Shown one piece after another: positions 1 through 7,664 of a stretch of DNA of 64,000 nucleotides. Made by a program: the position numbers and the translations under genes. The first letter of the stretch is position 1; every line of letters begins with the position of its first letter. The notes under the pieces are model-generated. The model saw only the letters and a list, made by a program, of their open reading frames with translations, did no database searches and had not been told where the DNA came from. Source of the DNA: Gimesia fumaroli (GTDB taxonomy: Bacteria > Planctomycetota > Planctomycetia > Planctomycetales > Planctomycetaceae); contig NZ_CP037452.1 in assembly GCF_007754425.1 (NCBI RefSeq), forward strand, positions 4,191,164-4,255,163, in the 5' to 3' direction.

Positions 1-412
1 TGATCGCCACGATTCGGTTCAATTTCGGATCCAGCGCGCGAAACACAATCCCCATCCCACCCTGCCCGATGACTTTTTGAATCTGATACTCTCCCAGCGT
101 TCCCAGCAGATCTGGATCATCGGAAGGAGTCAGAAAATCAAGCGGATACGAGGTGGTGTCCACAGGTCCCAGAGGGGATTTTTCCAGAAAACTCCCCGCA
201 TCATCATACGCCATAAGCAGCGCCTCAACGCGACGCCGCTGTTCCAGATTATCACCACACGTTTCATCCAGAAACTGAATACGCTCTGCCGGTGTTTTCT
301 TCTCCAACGCAATCAAAAACAGTCCCTCTATCGATTGAGGGTTTACGTTCTCTCGTGTTGGTTCTGGTTCTCGCTCAGAGTTTTCAGATGGGTCTGATTC
401 TGGATTGGACAT
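1..412 (-). CDS. Serine/threonine protein kinase, N-terminal part (cut by window edge)
   Basis: The open frame starts at an ATG read from 412 and runs off the left end, giving 137 residues. The first ~108 residues are an acidic leader with no signal peptide. After this the kinase fold begins with LGEYQIQKVIGQGGMGIVF, a textbook glycine-rich ATP loop (Gly116, Gly118, Gly121), followed by FRALDPKLNRIVAI leading to the invariant-lysine strand just outside the window. It lies downstream of an ECF sigma gene on the same strand (1541-2116). In planctomycetes such sigma factors are often paired with a Ser/Thr kinase that replaces the usual anti-sigma factor, so it is probably the signalling partner of that sigma factor. 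An IS element now separates the two. Catalytic residues and any membrane or sensor region lie outside the window. Confidence 0.9.
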   Translation of the reverse strand, partial: MSNPESDPSENSEREPEPTRENVNPQSIEGLFLIALEKKTPAERIQFLDETCGDNLEQRRRVEALLMAYDDAGSFLEKSPLGPVDTTSYPLDFLTPSDDPDLLGTLGEYQIQKVIGQGGMGIVFRALDPKLNRIVAI

Positions 413-605
413 GATTTTTCTTTTTCTTCAGGATGGGAATTCCCATCAGGAAAAGATTTCTAACCAGGACCGTCTTGGTCCCACGTCTACTATTCCATGC
501 GATTTTGACGAGCGGCGCGCCTCAGAGTTTCTGATAAAAAACGGTTTTTATTCAAAAACCAAATTCATCCTGTCACAACCCGATCGCTGTAAACCCATAA
601 TACTA

Positions 606-621
606 GAAGCTGTCTCATAAC
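606..621 (+). repeat. Left terminal inverted repeat of the IS
   Basis: GAAGCTGTCTCATAAC, immediately inside the TA target duplication at 604-605. It pairs with 1526-1541. Confidence 0.75.
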
Positions 622-687
622 GTCAAAAAAAGTGAACTGTTTGGCGTGATGTTTGCATGTAATGTTCTCCTGAAAGGAGAATTTCTC

Positions 688-1134
688 ATGTATATGACGC
701 TGGTCTGGTGGCCCAAACGAAAACGGGTTTCCACAAAAACAGCGTCCAGGACGGAACGCCCGGTCGTTTTGACCGATAAACAATGGTCTTTAGTCGCAAA
801 TTTGTTTCCCTGGACTCCCCCTTCCCAAAAAGGAGGACGTCCCAAGGCCCACCCGCGAGATTGCTTGGAAGGCATTCTCTGGATTTTGGTGACAGGAGCG
901 CGCTGGAAAGATTTACCAAAAGAGTATCCCTCTAAAGCGACATGCCATCGACGTTTCCAGCAATGGACGATCGAAGGACGGCTCTTGTCTGCCTGGCAAA
1001 TCATCTTAGAACGAATGGATGATGCCGGCCAAATTGATTTCTCTGAAACCTTTGCTGATGGCACGTTTGCCTCGGCAAAAAAGGGGGGAGAAGAGTTGGC
1101 CCGACTCGTCGTGGCAAAGGCACTAAAATCATGA
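688..1134 (+). CDS. IS5-family transposase, orfA
   Basis: This is the N-terminal half of a DDE transposase, 148 aa. The ATG at 688 is chosen because AGGAG at 675-679 sits 8 bp upstream; the frame is also open from a GTG at 646 without such a site. It shows the IS5-type N-terminal domain (LTDKQWSLVANLFP, then GGRPKAHPRDCLEGILWILVTGARWKDLP) and the first catalytic Asp in FADGTFASAKKGG. In this frame the product then loses similarity and ends in a short unrelated tail. The conserved continuation VGPTRRGKGTKIM lies in the -1 frame, reached at the slippery A AAA AAG at 1077-1083. OrfA is therefore best seen as the unshifted product of a frameshifted transposase gene. Confidence 0.85.
   Translation: MYMTLVWWPKRKRVSTKTASRTERPVVLTDKQWSLVANLFPWTPPSQKGGRPKAHPRDCLEGILWILVTGARWKDLPKEYPSKATCHRRFQQWTIEGRLLSAWQIILERMDDAGQIDFSETFADGTFASAKKGGEELARLVVAKALKS
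1077..1083 (+). promoter_or_regulatory. Putative -1 ribosomal frameshift site A AAA AAG
   Basis: In the orfA frame the codons are GCA AAA AAG GGG GGA. The heptamer A AAA AAG at 1077-1083 fits the X XXY YYZ rule and moves the ribosome into the orfB frame, where GGRRVGPTRRGKGTK of the transposase follows. A run of six G lies directly downstream. No stimulatory hairpin was demonstrated. Confidence 0.7.
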
Positions 1135-1532
1135 TCTTCGTCGATCGTCACGGGACACCTGTGGCGATCGACACAGAATCGGCCAGCCGTAGCGAAGTCA
1201 AGTTGATCGAGCCGCTTCTTGCAAAAAACACATTGCAAAATCGACAACCCGAGCGACTGGTTTATGACAAAGCCGCCGATTCGGACCCGTTGCGCAAACG
1301 GCTGATGGAAAATAAGATCGATCTGATCTGCCCGCATCGAAAATCGAGAGTCAAACCGCCGACGCAAGACGGTCGAAAGCTCCCACGCTTCAAACGACGT
1401 TGGATTGTGGAACGCAGTATTGCCTGGCTCCACAACTATCGTCGCATTGTCACGCGCTGGGAATATCACGATTACCTCTACGAAAGCTTTGTAATTCTTG
1501 GGTGTTTATTTACACTATTAAAAAGGTTTTGA
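1083..1532 (+). CDS. IS5-family transposase, orfB (catalytic half, read by -1 frameshift)
   Basis: This is the -1 frame continuation of orfA. A free-standing ATG exists at 1131, but conserved residues GGRRVGPTRRGKGTK are encoded upstream of it from 1083, so the frame is most likely entered by slippage on A AAA AAG (1077-1083). The fused protein would be about 281 aa, the usual IS5-family size. It carries the second catalytic Asp in LVYDKAADSDPLRKRL and the catalytic Glu in RRWIVERSIAWLHNYRR, followed by the typical RWEYHDYLYESFVILGC end. It stops within the right inverted repeat. A plain one-base deletion that broke the gene is the alternative, but the canonical slippery heptamer argues for programmed frameshifting. 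Confidence 0.82.
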   Translation, partial: GGRRVGPTRRGKGTKIMIFVDRHGTPVAIDTESASRSEVKLIEPLLAKNTLQNRQPERLVYDKAADSDPLRKRLMENKIDLICPHRKSRVKPPTQDGRKLPRFKRRWIVERSIAWLHNYRRIVTRWEYHDYLYESFVILGCLFTLLKRF

Positions 1533-1541
1533 GATGCCCTC
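1526..1541 (-). repeat. Right terminal inverted repeat of the IS
   Basis: Read on the minus strand this is GAGGGCATCTCAAAAC, matching the left end at 11 of 16 positions. It is followed by TA at 1542-1543. The orfB stop codon (1530-1532) lies inside it. Confidence 0.75.
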
Positions 1542-2116
1542 TAAACAGTTTGATCTTTGTCTGATTTGATTTTAGAAAATAACCAGGCTCGTGAATATGC
1601 CCAGTGACGTGCCGCGGTTGCCCGTGAAATTCCCAGTACTTCAGCTGCTTCCTGTTCACTCAGACCCGCAAAGTAGCGCAGCTTCACCAGTTCGGCTTTC
1701 TCCGGGCTTTCCTGTGCGAATTTGGTGAGCGCGGCATCCAACTCCAACAGATCATCTGCTTGATCTAGAGCCGGTGCGGCGATTTCCGGAAGATCAACAC
1801 GGTCGTGTTCGCCGCCATGCTTGACTCGTTTTTTCCGACGTGCATTCTCAATCAAAATGCGTCGCATCGATTCTGCAGCTGCGGCAAAGAAATGTCCTCG
1901 ATGATCCCATTGTTGTTCTTCGCCTTCACTACCCATAAGTCGCAGATAGGCCTCATGCACAAGCGCCGTCGCCGTCAACGTTTGCCCGGGTGCTTCGTGA
2001 GAAAGCTTATTCCCCGCCAGTTTCCGCAGTTCCGCATACACGATCGGCAATAGTTGATCGGTGGCAGCGACATCGCCCGACTCCATTGCCTGTAATATGC
2101 GTGTGACGTCCTGCAT
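1541..2116 (-). CDS. ECF sigma factor, Ser/Thr-kinase-associated planctomycete type
   Basis: The product is a 191-aa RNA polymerase sigma factor of the planctomycete ECF type that directs transcription of a stress or signalling regulon. The start at 2116 (MQDVTRILQAMESGD) gives the normal family length; the longer open frame to 2368 adds 84 residues with no domain character. Region 2 is visible as LLPIVYAELRKLAGNKL and ALVHEAYLRLMG, followed by GHFFAAAAESMRRILIENARRK. Region 4 is ELVKLRYFAGLSEQEAAEVLGISRATAARHWAYSRAWL, a helix-turn-helix. The stop codon TAG lies at 1541-1543, where its T and A are the IS target duplication and its G is the first base of the IS. The base beyond the other IS end (603) would also give TAG, so the protein is unaltered. 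It lies upstream of a Ser/Thr kinase on the same strand. Confidence 0.9.
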   Translation of the reverse strand: MQDVTRILQAMESGDVAATDQLLPIVYAELRKLAGNKLSHEAPGQTLTATALVHEAYLRLMGSEGEEQQWDHRGHFFAAAAESMRRILIENARRKKRVKHGGEHDRVDLPEIAAPALDQADDLLELDAALTKFAQESPEKAELVKLRYFAGLSEQEAAEVLGISRATAARHWAYSRAWLFSKIKSDKDQTV

Positions 2117-2221
2117 GATCACTTTCTCGATAGGACAATTCGTTGACTCAACTGTAGCCGATCTTCCCGGAGGTTTTACGATTCCATAGCACGCTTCAGT
2201 GTACCCGGTGATACGACCAAT

Positions 2222-2235
2222 GCAAAGCGCTTTGC
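2222..2235. promoter_or_regulatory. 14-bp perfect palindrome upstream of ECF sigma gene
   Basis: GCAAAGCGCTTTGC is a perfect palindrome about 105 bp before the sigma start codon on the minus strand. It could be an operator or simply chance; nothing else supports a binding protein. Confidence 0.3.
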
Positions 2236-2821
2236 TGACTGACACGAGAGCGTTCTTACAGATTATGTCCCTAATAAAAGAACGAAAATCAACTCTTGAC
2301 CTCGCTGCAACTCGAACGAACATGCGGGCTAAGCGTCGCGCGCGCGAGAGATCACTAGAACAGCGCACACTGATTCCCGATGAGCACTATAAAAACCGCT
2401 GATTTCAGAGCAATTTCCGAAAAAGCTGCTCACACGCCCCCCATGTATCATGACGCTTCGAACGACATTCAGAAGCGATCGCAGATGGATCAATTGGTAT
2501 CGCAAGGGGTTCACAAGGCAATGACGCATCAGATTTTTCTTCATTTTTTTTCTCTAAATTACATCTACAAAACGGAATAGACCTGGCTCTCATTCCAGTT
2601 GAGCAAACCGGATAGACTTTCCTGCCTGTTAAATGGAAGAGCCAGAAAACAAAGCGAGCGACATGCTACCGGAAAGACTCAAGAACCCAAAGATGAAAAC
2701 AACGTAGCAATGCTCATCTGAGCAACATAAAACATCTCGAAAAACCGTAACTGAAAAGATAATCACACGACTGAATTTCGCACTACAAACCAGGGCAATT
2801 CAACAAAATAAAGACTTACCT

Positions 2822-2867
2822 GGTGTCACTGTCGGCTCGTCCGACAGTGCGCGCGAGAACCATTCCT
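2822..2867 (+). repeat. 46-bp hairpin repeat, copy 1
   Basis: The core is a perfect 9-bp stem, CACTGTCGG (2827-2835) and CCGACAGTG (2841-2849), around a 5-nt loop, then a conserved tail GCGCGAGAACCATTCCT. It matches 4560-4605 at 42 of 46 positions, and two of the four differences lie in the loop. It lies downstream of the dioxygenase gene that ends at 2930. Confidence 0.8.
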
Positions 2868-2929
2868 TACACTAATTTAAACTGGTGTGAATATAGATCC
2901 AGCCAACGTTTCCAGTAGCGACAGGTTCT

Positions 2930-3502
2930 TCAGTCCTTCAACACAAACCGAAACGTCAATGAGATCCGTCTTCCCCGAGGCACTCGTTTCCCGTCGATTA
3001 AATCCGATTTTCTGGCGGCGATTCCATGCTTCCACTCATAACGAGCCACATCGCTGAAAACCAGCAGGCTGCGGGCCTTCAATGTCTGACTGATTTTCAC
3101 CTGATCCTTGACTCGTATAAAATCCATACCGACATGCGCCCCCAGGCTGATACTGGCGATCTGCGGACCAAAACAAGGCACACAATCCACATGTGCCGCA
3201 ATCCCCTGTCCTGGCTCATACTCATTAATAATCACCTGATCAGGAATCGTTTTGAGAACCCCCTCATCAACGAGACGCCCTGCCAGATCTCCGAGAGGTC
3301 CCGGGAGTTCACCCAGAAACAATGCCGAATCGATATCCCGTGAAGTATAGTCATAGCGATACCCATAATGCTGCACACGCCGCCTGAGTGTCGTATCCCA
3401 TGGCTGCTGATCGATCCAGTCAATCAACGCTGCCTCTTCTGCTTCAGACAGATAATCATCCTGCAGTACAAAACCTTCCACCTCATCAATTGAGCTTGTC
3501 AT
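2930..3502 (-). CDS. AlkB-like 2-oxoglutarate/Fe(II) dioxygenase
   Basis: This 190-aa cytosolic protein belongs to the AlkB family, which demethylates alkylated nucleic acid bases using iron and 2-oxoglutarate. The iron ligands are clear: HVD at residues 104-106 (NEYEPGQGIAAHVDC) and His159 (RYEWKHGI). The 2-oxoglutarate/substrate signature R-x5-R is Arg179 to Arg185 in RRISLTFR. The NEYEPGQGIAAHVD wording is closest to the ALKBH8/ALKBH4-like branch, so the true substrate (DNA, RNA or protein) cannot be told. The gene stands alone, and a 46-bp hairpin repeat lies 63 bp past its stop. It is full length with no N-terminal extension. Confidence 0.9.
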   Translation of the reverse strand: MTSSIDEVEGFVLQDDYLSEAEEAALIDWIDQQPWDTTLRRRVQHYGYRYDYTSRDIDSALFLGELPGPLGDLAGRLVDEGVLKTIPDQVIINEYEPGQGIAAHVDCVPCFGPQIASISLGAHVGMDFIRVKDQVKISQTLKARSLLVFSDVARYEWKHGIAARKSDLIDGKRVPRGRRISLTFRFVLKD

Positions 3503-3727
3503 GATACAATTCTCCCTACAGACATTCAGCCCCTAATCAGTTACATTACTTCAACTTATGAAGAGGCTTAATGTGTCGAATGAGAATCACAAAATCAAAG
3601 TCATTTCCCACTTTTTACTGAAAAAATGACCATTTTATTTCCCAAGCCATTTTTGCCATGCTGTATACGCATCAAACTCTAATTTACGCTATTTATTTTG
3701 CACTGTTTATTTGAATTGAGAGCTCAT

Positions 3728-4513
3728 ATGCGAATTACATTCCTGCTCCTTTGTTTTTCTCTGCTTTCGGTGCATGCATCTGCAACTGAGAAAACGACCA
3801 CTCGGAAACCTCTTCCTTCAGCGGGTGTCGTCCTGACGTTTGATGATCGTAATATGAATCAATGGGTCAAACAGATCCCCCTGTTCCAGAAGTACGATGC
3901 CAAAGTGACCTTCTTTGTCGATCACTTCCACACTCTCAAGCCACAACAAATCGTTGCACTCAAGCAACTGCAGGCAGCCGGCCATGCAATTGGCTGCCAT
4001 GGCGTCAAACATCGTAAAGCAGTCGACTTCGTCCGAGAGCACGGCATCGAACGATATCTGCAGGACGAAATCAACCCTGCGGTAAAGCGTATGACCGACG
4101 CCGGCATAAAGCCGACTGCGTTCGCTTATCCCAGCAGTTCCCGAAACGAAGAAATCGATCAGGCATTACTCAAAACATTCCGTCATCTCCGCGGCGGCAC
4201 CGGCTTGGCCCCGAACCAACGCATGCGTGATCTCAAACCGATTTTTGTTCCTGTCGATCAGATCCAACAGACCGGTTGTCTAATTGGCACCGGCATCGAT
4301 TACGCCGACACCGAGAAACGTCCCCACTATCTGACCGAAGTCAAAGACGCGATGGATCATGCCAAACAACGAGGCGAGATCGTCATCTTCTACGCCCACA
4401 ACATTAGTGACAATGGCCCCGGCCATCACCTGTCCCCTAAGGCACTTGAAGAGATTCTGGCACACGCCCAACAGATCAATCTGCCCACCTTAACCTACGA
4501 CGACCTGCCGTAA
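3728..4513 (+). CDS. Secreted polysaccharide deacetylase (NodB-like)
   Basis: The protein is 261 aa. The ATG at 3728 is preferred over the in-frame TTG at 3698 because it directly begins a signal peptide (MRITFLLLCFSLLSVHASA) and GAGAG lies just upstream. The NodB fold shows motif 1 as TFDD (residues 37-40, catalytic base and metal Asp) and motif 2 as HGVKH (His91, His95, metal ligands). FAYPSSSRNEEID corresponds to motif 3, with the usual Arg. Such enzymes remove N- or O-acetyl groups from cell-wall or extracellular polysaccharides in the periplasm or outside the cell. It converges with a sulfatase gene, and a hairpin repeat lies between them. The substrate is unknown. Confidence 0.88.
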   Translation: MRITFLLLCFSLLSVHASATEKTTTRKPLPSAGVVLTFDDRNMNQWVKQIPLFQKYDAKVTFFVDHFHTLKPQQIVALKQLQAAGHAIGCHGVKHRKAVDFVREHGIERYLQDEINPAVKRMTDAGIKPTAFAYPSSSRNEEIDQALLKTFRHLRGGTGLAPNQRMRDLKPIFVPVDQIQQTGCLIGTGIDYADTEKRPHYLTEVKDAMDHAKQRGEIVIFYAHNISDNGPGHHLSPKALEEILAHAQQINLPTLTYDDLP

Positions 4514-4559
4514 TTAATAAAATTGGGACCTATTGATACAACAAATTATCCCACATCCG

Positions 4560-4605
4560 GGTGCCACTGTCGGCTGGCCCGACAGTGCGCGCGAGAATCA
4601 TTCCT
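4560..4605 (+). repeat. 46-bp hairpin repeat, copy 2
   Basis: This copy has the same 9-bp stem (CACTGTCGG and CCGACAGTG) and GCGCGAGAA tail as 2822-2867, in the same orientation. It sits between the convergent deacetylase (stop 4513) and sulfatase (stop 4653), a position where it could fold as a transcript end. It lacks a T-run, so it is not a classical intrinsic terminator. Confidence 0.8.
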
Positions 4606-4652
4606 GACCTCTCCCTAAGAAGAATTGAATCAATATCGACTGTTTCAGAAAG

Positions 4653-6251
4653 CTATTTCTTCCCTTTCAACTTCGATTTCAACTCCACCTTGTCAGCCCA
4701 GGCAAACCAGTCTTGTGCCATTTGTTTCACACGGTCCGGATGTTGTGCTGCCAGATTGTTCGTCTCGCACCGGTCGGCGCTGATATCATACAGTTCCCAT
4801 TCTTTAACCTGCGTATCCCAGACCAGTTTCCACGGTCCCTGCCGCAATGCTCGGTTTCCCGACCAGTACCATGCCAGTGAATCGTGCAGCGTTTTTGCTT
4901 CCCCCTTTAAGAGAGAGAGCATGCTTTTTCCCTCCAGAGGCAAAAGCTCATGTCCCTGATAGGTCTTGGGATAGTCCGTTCCTGCCATCTCCAGAAAAGT
5001 CGGCATCAGATCGATAATATGAGCCGGGCTCCGGTTGATCGTATCCGCGGGAATATGCCCCGGCCACCACGCGATACAGGGAGTCGAAATGCCCCCTTCA
5101 TGCACCCACGACTTATAACGGCGAAACGGTGAATTCTGTGCCCAACCCCAGGAGGGTCCCACGGCGACATAGTCGTCTTTCGGCCCCGGTCTGCGAACCT
5201 TCGGATCACGTCCGCCGGGCTCCTCACTGCAACCACCGTTATCAGAGAGAAACAACACCAGCGTATTGTCCAACTGTCCGGTCTCTTTGAGAGTCGTCAT
5301 GATTCGACCGATGTTCTGATCCATACAGTCAATCATGGCCGCATAGACGGCCATGCGCAGATCTTCAAATTCATGATCCGCCGTTTCCCAGTCGTACGTC
5401 CGGCTGTCCCCTTCGGAAAGCGACCAGTTCTTCCCCGCCAGCCCCATTTCCTGCAGACGTTTCCAGCGATCCTTCCGCATCTGATCCCAGCCCATTTTGA
5501 ATTTGCCGACATACTTTGCGATGTCTTTCGGCTTCGCATGCAGCGGATAATGCGGGGCCGTATAACACAGATGAATAAAAAACGGTTTGTCTGCTTTACT
5601 GTAACGCTGAATCATTCCCAGCGTGTGATCAGTAAATGCGTCCGTCGTATAATAGCCGTCCTTGAATTCGGTGACCGCTTTGTCATCCTGCCCGAAACTA
5701 CGAATGCCGGCCCGTTTGTACGGCGGATCAGAAATCGTCGGGTCAAAGAAATTGCAGCAGCCGTCTAAGACGCCGTAATAGGAATCAAAGCCGCGAAAAA
5801 AAGGATGTGTCGTTTTGTCATAGCGATCAATCCAGCCACCGGGATACTTGCTTTTCGCATAACCTTTCGTTCGCATCAGATGCCATTTCCCACTGAGCCC
5901 CGTCTGGTAGCCGGCTACTTTCATCGCCTCGCCCAGTGTGACCATGTTCTGCCTTAGATGTCCCCCTTTGCCAAAGCGGGGATACAGGCCCGTCAGAATG
6001 GAAGCACGTGTGGTCGTGCATTTGGCGTTGTTGTAGAACTGAGTAAACCGCATCCCTTCACGGGCCAGTCGATTCAGGTTCGGCGTCTCGACTTCCCCGC
6101 CGTAACAACCGATATCAGAGAACCCCATATCATCGCACATGATCAGAATGATATTTGGCTTCTCTGCCGCCTGGAGAAACGTTGTCTGTATGCAGAGGAT
6201 GAAGAACAGACACAGAAAGACATTAAGTCGGCGAGAGCGCAAATTCGGCAT
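4653..6251 (-). CDS. Secreted arylsulfatase-type sulfatase
   Basis: This 532-aa formylglycine-dependent sulfatase hydrolyses sulfate esters, probably on polysaccharides. An N-terminal signal peptide (hydrophobic FLCLFFILCIQTTFLQAA) precedes KPNIILIMCDDMG, where Asp40-Asp41 bind calcium. The active-site signature is CTTTRAS with Cys78 as the residue to be converted to formylglycine. GKWHLM, FLSDNGG and the C-terminal GPWKLVWD/WELYD segments fit arylsulfatase A-like enzymes. The signature is CxTTR rather than the more common CxPSR, a variant seen in other bacterial sulfatases, so activity is likely. It is monocistronic and convergent with the deacetylase. Planctomycetes carry many such enzymes for sulfated algal glycans, but the substrate cannot be named. 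Confidence 0.92.
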   Translation of the reverse strand: MPNLRSRRLNVFLCLFFILCIQTTFLQAAEKPNIILIMCDDMGFSDIGCYGGEVETPNLNRLAREGMRFTQFYNNAKCTTTRASILTGLYPRFGKGGHLRQNMVTLGEAMKVAGYQTGLSGKWHLMRTKGYAKSKYPGGWIDRYDKTTHPFFRGFDSYYGVLDGCCNFFDPTISDPPYKRAGIRSFGQDDKAVTEFKDGYYTTDAFTDHTLGMIQRYSKADKPFFIHLCYTAPHYPLHAKPKDIAKYVGKFKMGWDQMRKDRWKRLQEMGLAGKNWSLSEGDSRTYDWETADHEFEDLRMAVYAAMIDCMDQNIGRIMTTLKETGQLDNTLVLFLSDNGGCSEEPGGRDPKVRRPGPKDDYVAVGPSWGWAQNSPFRRYKSWVHEGGISTPCIAWWPGHIPADTINRSPAHIIDLMPTFLEMAGTDYPKTYQGHELLPLEGKSMLSLLKGEAKTLHDSLAWYWSGNRALRQGPWKLVWDTQVKEWELYDISADRCETNNLAAQHPDRVKQMAQDWFAWADKVELKSKLKGKK

Positions 6252-6491
6252 AGTACTGCTTTATTTTAGGATGTGACTATGGAACATGGTAAAAAAGGTC
6301 CTCTTATTGTAAGCACTCTGGAGACAGGACTCAAACAATGATCTTTCCCATAGAACCGGTTCCCAGGAAATCCGGTAAGATCTGAGTTCCGAATTGATCT
6401 GGCTTTCTCGACCGGTTACAGTTTAAGGAACATTTATCAACTCTGAATCCCAGTTAAAAACTCCCTCTATCGCCGCTCCAGGAGATCAAAC

Positions 6492-7595
6492 ATGAGTCAA
6501 TCGAAACGGACACAAACACGTCGCGACTTTTTGAAAACCACTGCAGCCGGGACGACGGTTGCTCTGTTTGGCGCTCCCGCAATTCACGCCGGCACTAAAA
6601 CGGACTCGCGAATTGTGCTCGGTTCAGGTGACTATCAATACGAAGTCCAGCACAACTGTGTCAAATTACCATCTAAGTTCACCTGGCAGACAACGCACAA
6701 TGTCGCCGTGGATAAAGACGGTTTCCTGTATGTGATCCATGAAGGCCGCGCCAATCAGACAGATCACCCTTCCATTTTCGTCTTTGATCCGAACGGAAAA
6801 TATGTCCGTTCATTCGGCAAACAGTTTCAGGGAGGTGGTCACGGTCTGGAAGTCCGCCAGGAAGGCAATGAACAGTTTGTCTACGTCACCGCCTATCAGC
6901 ACCTGAAGACCTTCGCCAAGCTCGACCTGAAAGGGGAAACCGTCTGGCAGAAATATGCACCGATGGAATCCAAAGTGTATGCGGAAGGCGAAGCCGAACA
7001 CCCGAAAAAAGTCTGGGGCCGTGATCGATTTCTGCCGACTAACTTTGCCTTTCACAATGACGGCGGGTTTTATCTGGCCGATGGTTACGGTGCCTACCAG
7101 ATCCACCGCTACGACAAAGACGGCAAGTGGCAGTTCGCCTTCGGTGGAAAAGGCAAGGAAGACGGCAAATTCAATCTGCCGCACGGCCTCTGGATTGATG
7201 ACCGTCCGGGAAGGGACGCCTCGGTCGTCGTCGCCGACCGGGCCAATGCCCGCCTGCAGTGGTTCACACTCGACGGGAAACATCTGGAAACCATGACCGG
7301 CTTCATCCTACCAGCCAACCTGGATACACACAAAGAAGTTCTACTCGTCCCTGACCTGGCATCGCGTATTACGCTCCTGGGGCCCGATAACAAAGTTATC
7401 GCGCATCTGGGTCAGGACCCGGAATGGGAAAAAGTGATGAAATCTGCCAAACCCCGCATGCGGGAAACACCAGACAAATGGCAGGCCGGCCGCTTCGTAC
7501 ATCCACATGACGCCTGTTTTGACCAGGACGGCAATATTTTTGTCGCCGAATGGGTCGCCACAGGACGCATCACGAAACTGAAACGACTCGGCTAG
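6492..7595 (+). CDS. Tat-exported NHL-repeat beta-propeller protein
   Basis: The 367-aa protein begins with a twin-arginine signal (TRRDFLKTTAAGTTVALFGAPAIHA). The rest is made of repeated propeller blades with NHL character: TTHNVAVDKDGFLYVIHEG, SIFVFDPNGKYVRSFGK, FAFHNDGGFYLADGYG, GKFNLPHGLWIDDR and PHDACFDQDGNIFVAEW. Similar proteins are annotated as peptidylglycine monooxygenase-like or six-bladed propellers, but no copper or catalytic residues were identified, so a binding or scaffold role is as likely as an enzymatic one. GGAGATCAAAC before the ATG serves as ribosome site. The next gene, a HEAT-sialidase protein, starts 69 bp later on the same strand and may be co-transcribed. Confidence 0.82.
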   Translation: MSQSKRTQTRRDFLKTTAAGTTVALFGAPAIHAGTKTDSRIVLGSGDYQYEVQHNCVKLPSKFTWQTTHNVAVDKDGFLYVIHEGRANQTDHPSIFVFDPNGKYVRSFGKQFQGGGHGLEVRQEGNEQFVYVTAYQHLKTFAKLDLKGETVWQKYAPMESKVYAEGEAEHPKKVWGRDRFLPTNFAFHNDGGFYLADGYGAYQIHRYDKDGKWQFAFGGKGKEDGKFNLPHGLWIDDRPGRDASVVVADRANARLQWFTLDGKHLETMTGFILPANLDTHKEVLLVPDLASRITLLGPDNKVIAHLGQDPEWEKVMKSAKPRMRETPDKWQAGRFVHPHDACFDQDGNIFVAEWVATGRITKLKRLG

Positions 7596-7664
7596 TCTCA
7601 CCGAATAGCTCACCATAAGATTTAAAGCGCAATTTTCACGTTCACCTTCGGAAGAAGAAACACC

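Larger units (their letters stand above)
606..1541 (+). mobile_element. IS5-family insertion sequence (IS427-like), complete
   Basis: The element is 936 bp with imperfect terminal inverted repeats. The left end is GAAGCTGTCTCATAAC at 606-621. The right end, read inward, is GAGGGCATCTCAAAAC at 1541-1526; 11 of 16 positions match. Both ends are flanked by TA (604-605 and 1542-1543), a 2-bp target duplication as expected for the IS427 group. Inside is one transposase split over two overlapping frames. The insertion lies between an ECF sigma gene and a Ser/Thr kinase gene, exactly at the sigma stop codon. Ends and duplication are intact, so this is probably a fairly recent and potentially mobile copy. 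The subgroup is inferred from length, TA duplication and two-frame layout. Confidence 0.88.
2117..2929. other. Long intergenic region without a supported gene
   Basis: No frame here has a convincing start, ribosome site or domain. It holds a 14-bp palindrome at 2222-2235 and a 46-bp hairpin repeat at 2822-2867. The part next to 2116 should carry the promoter of the ECF sigma gene, but no clear -35/-10 was recognised. Confidence 0.6.

Noticed and set aside
615-1469. 284-codon minus-strand frame across the IS transposase
   Set aside because: It is antisense to the conserved transposase domains and has no domain character of its own.
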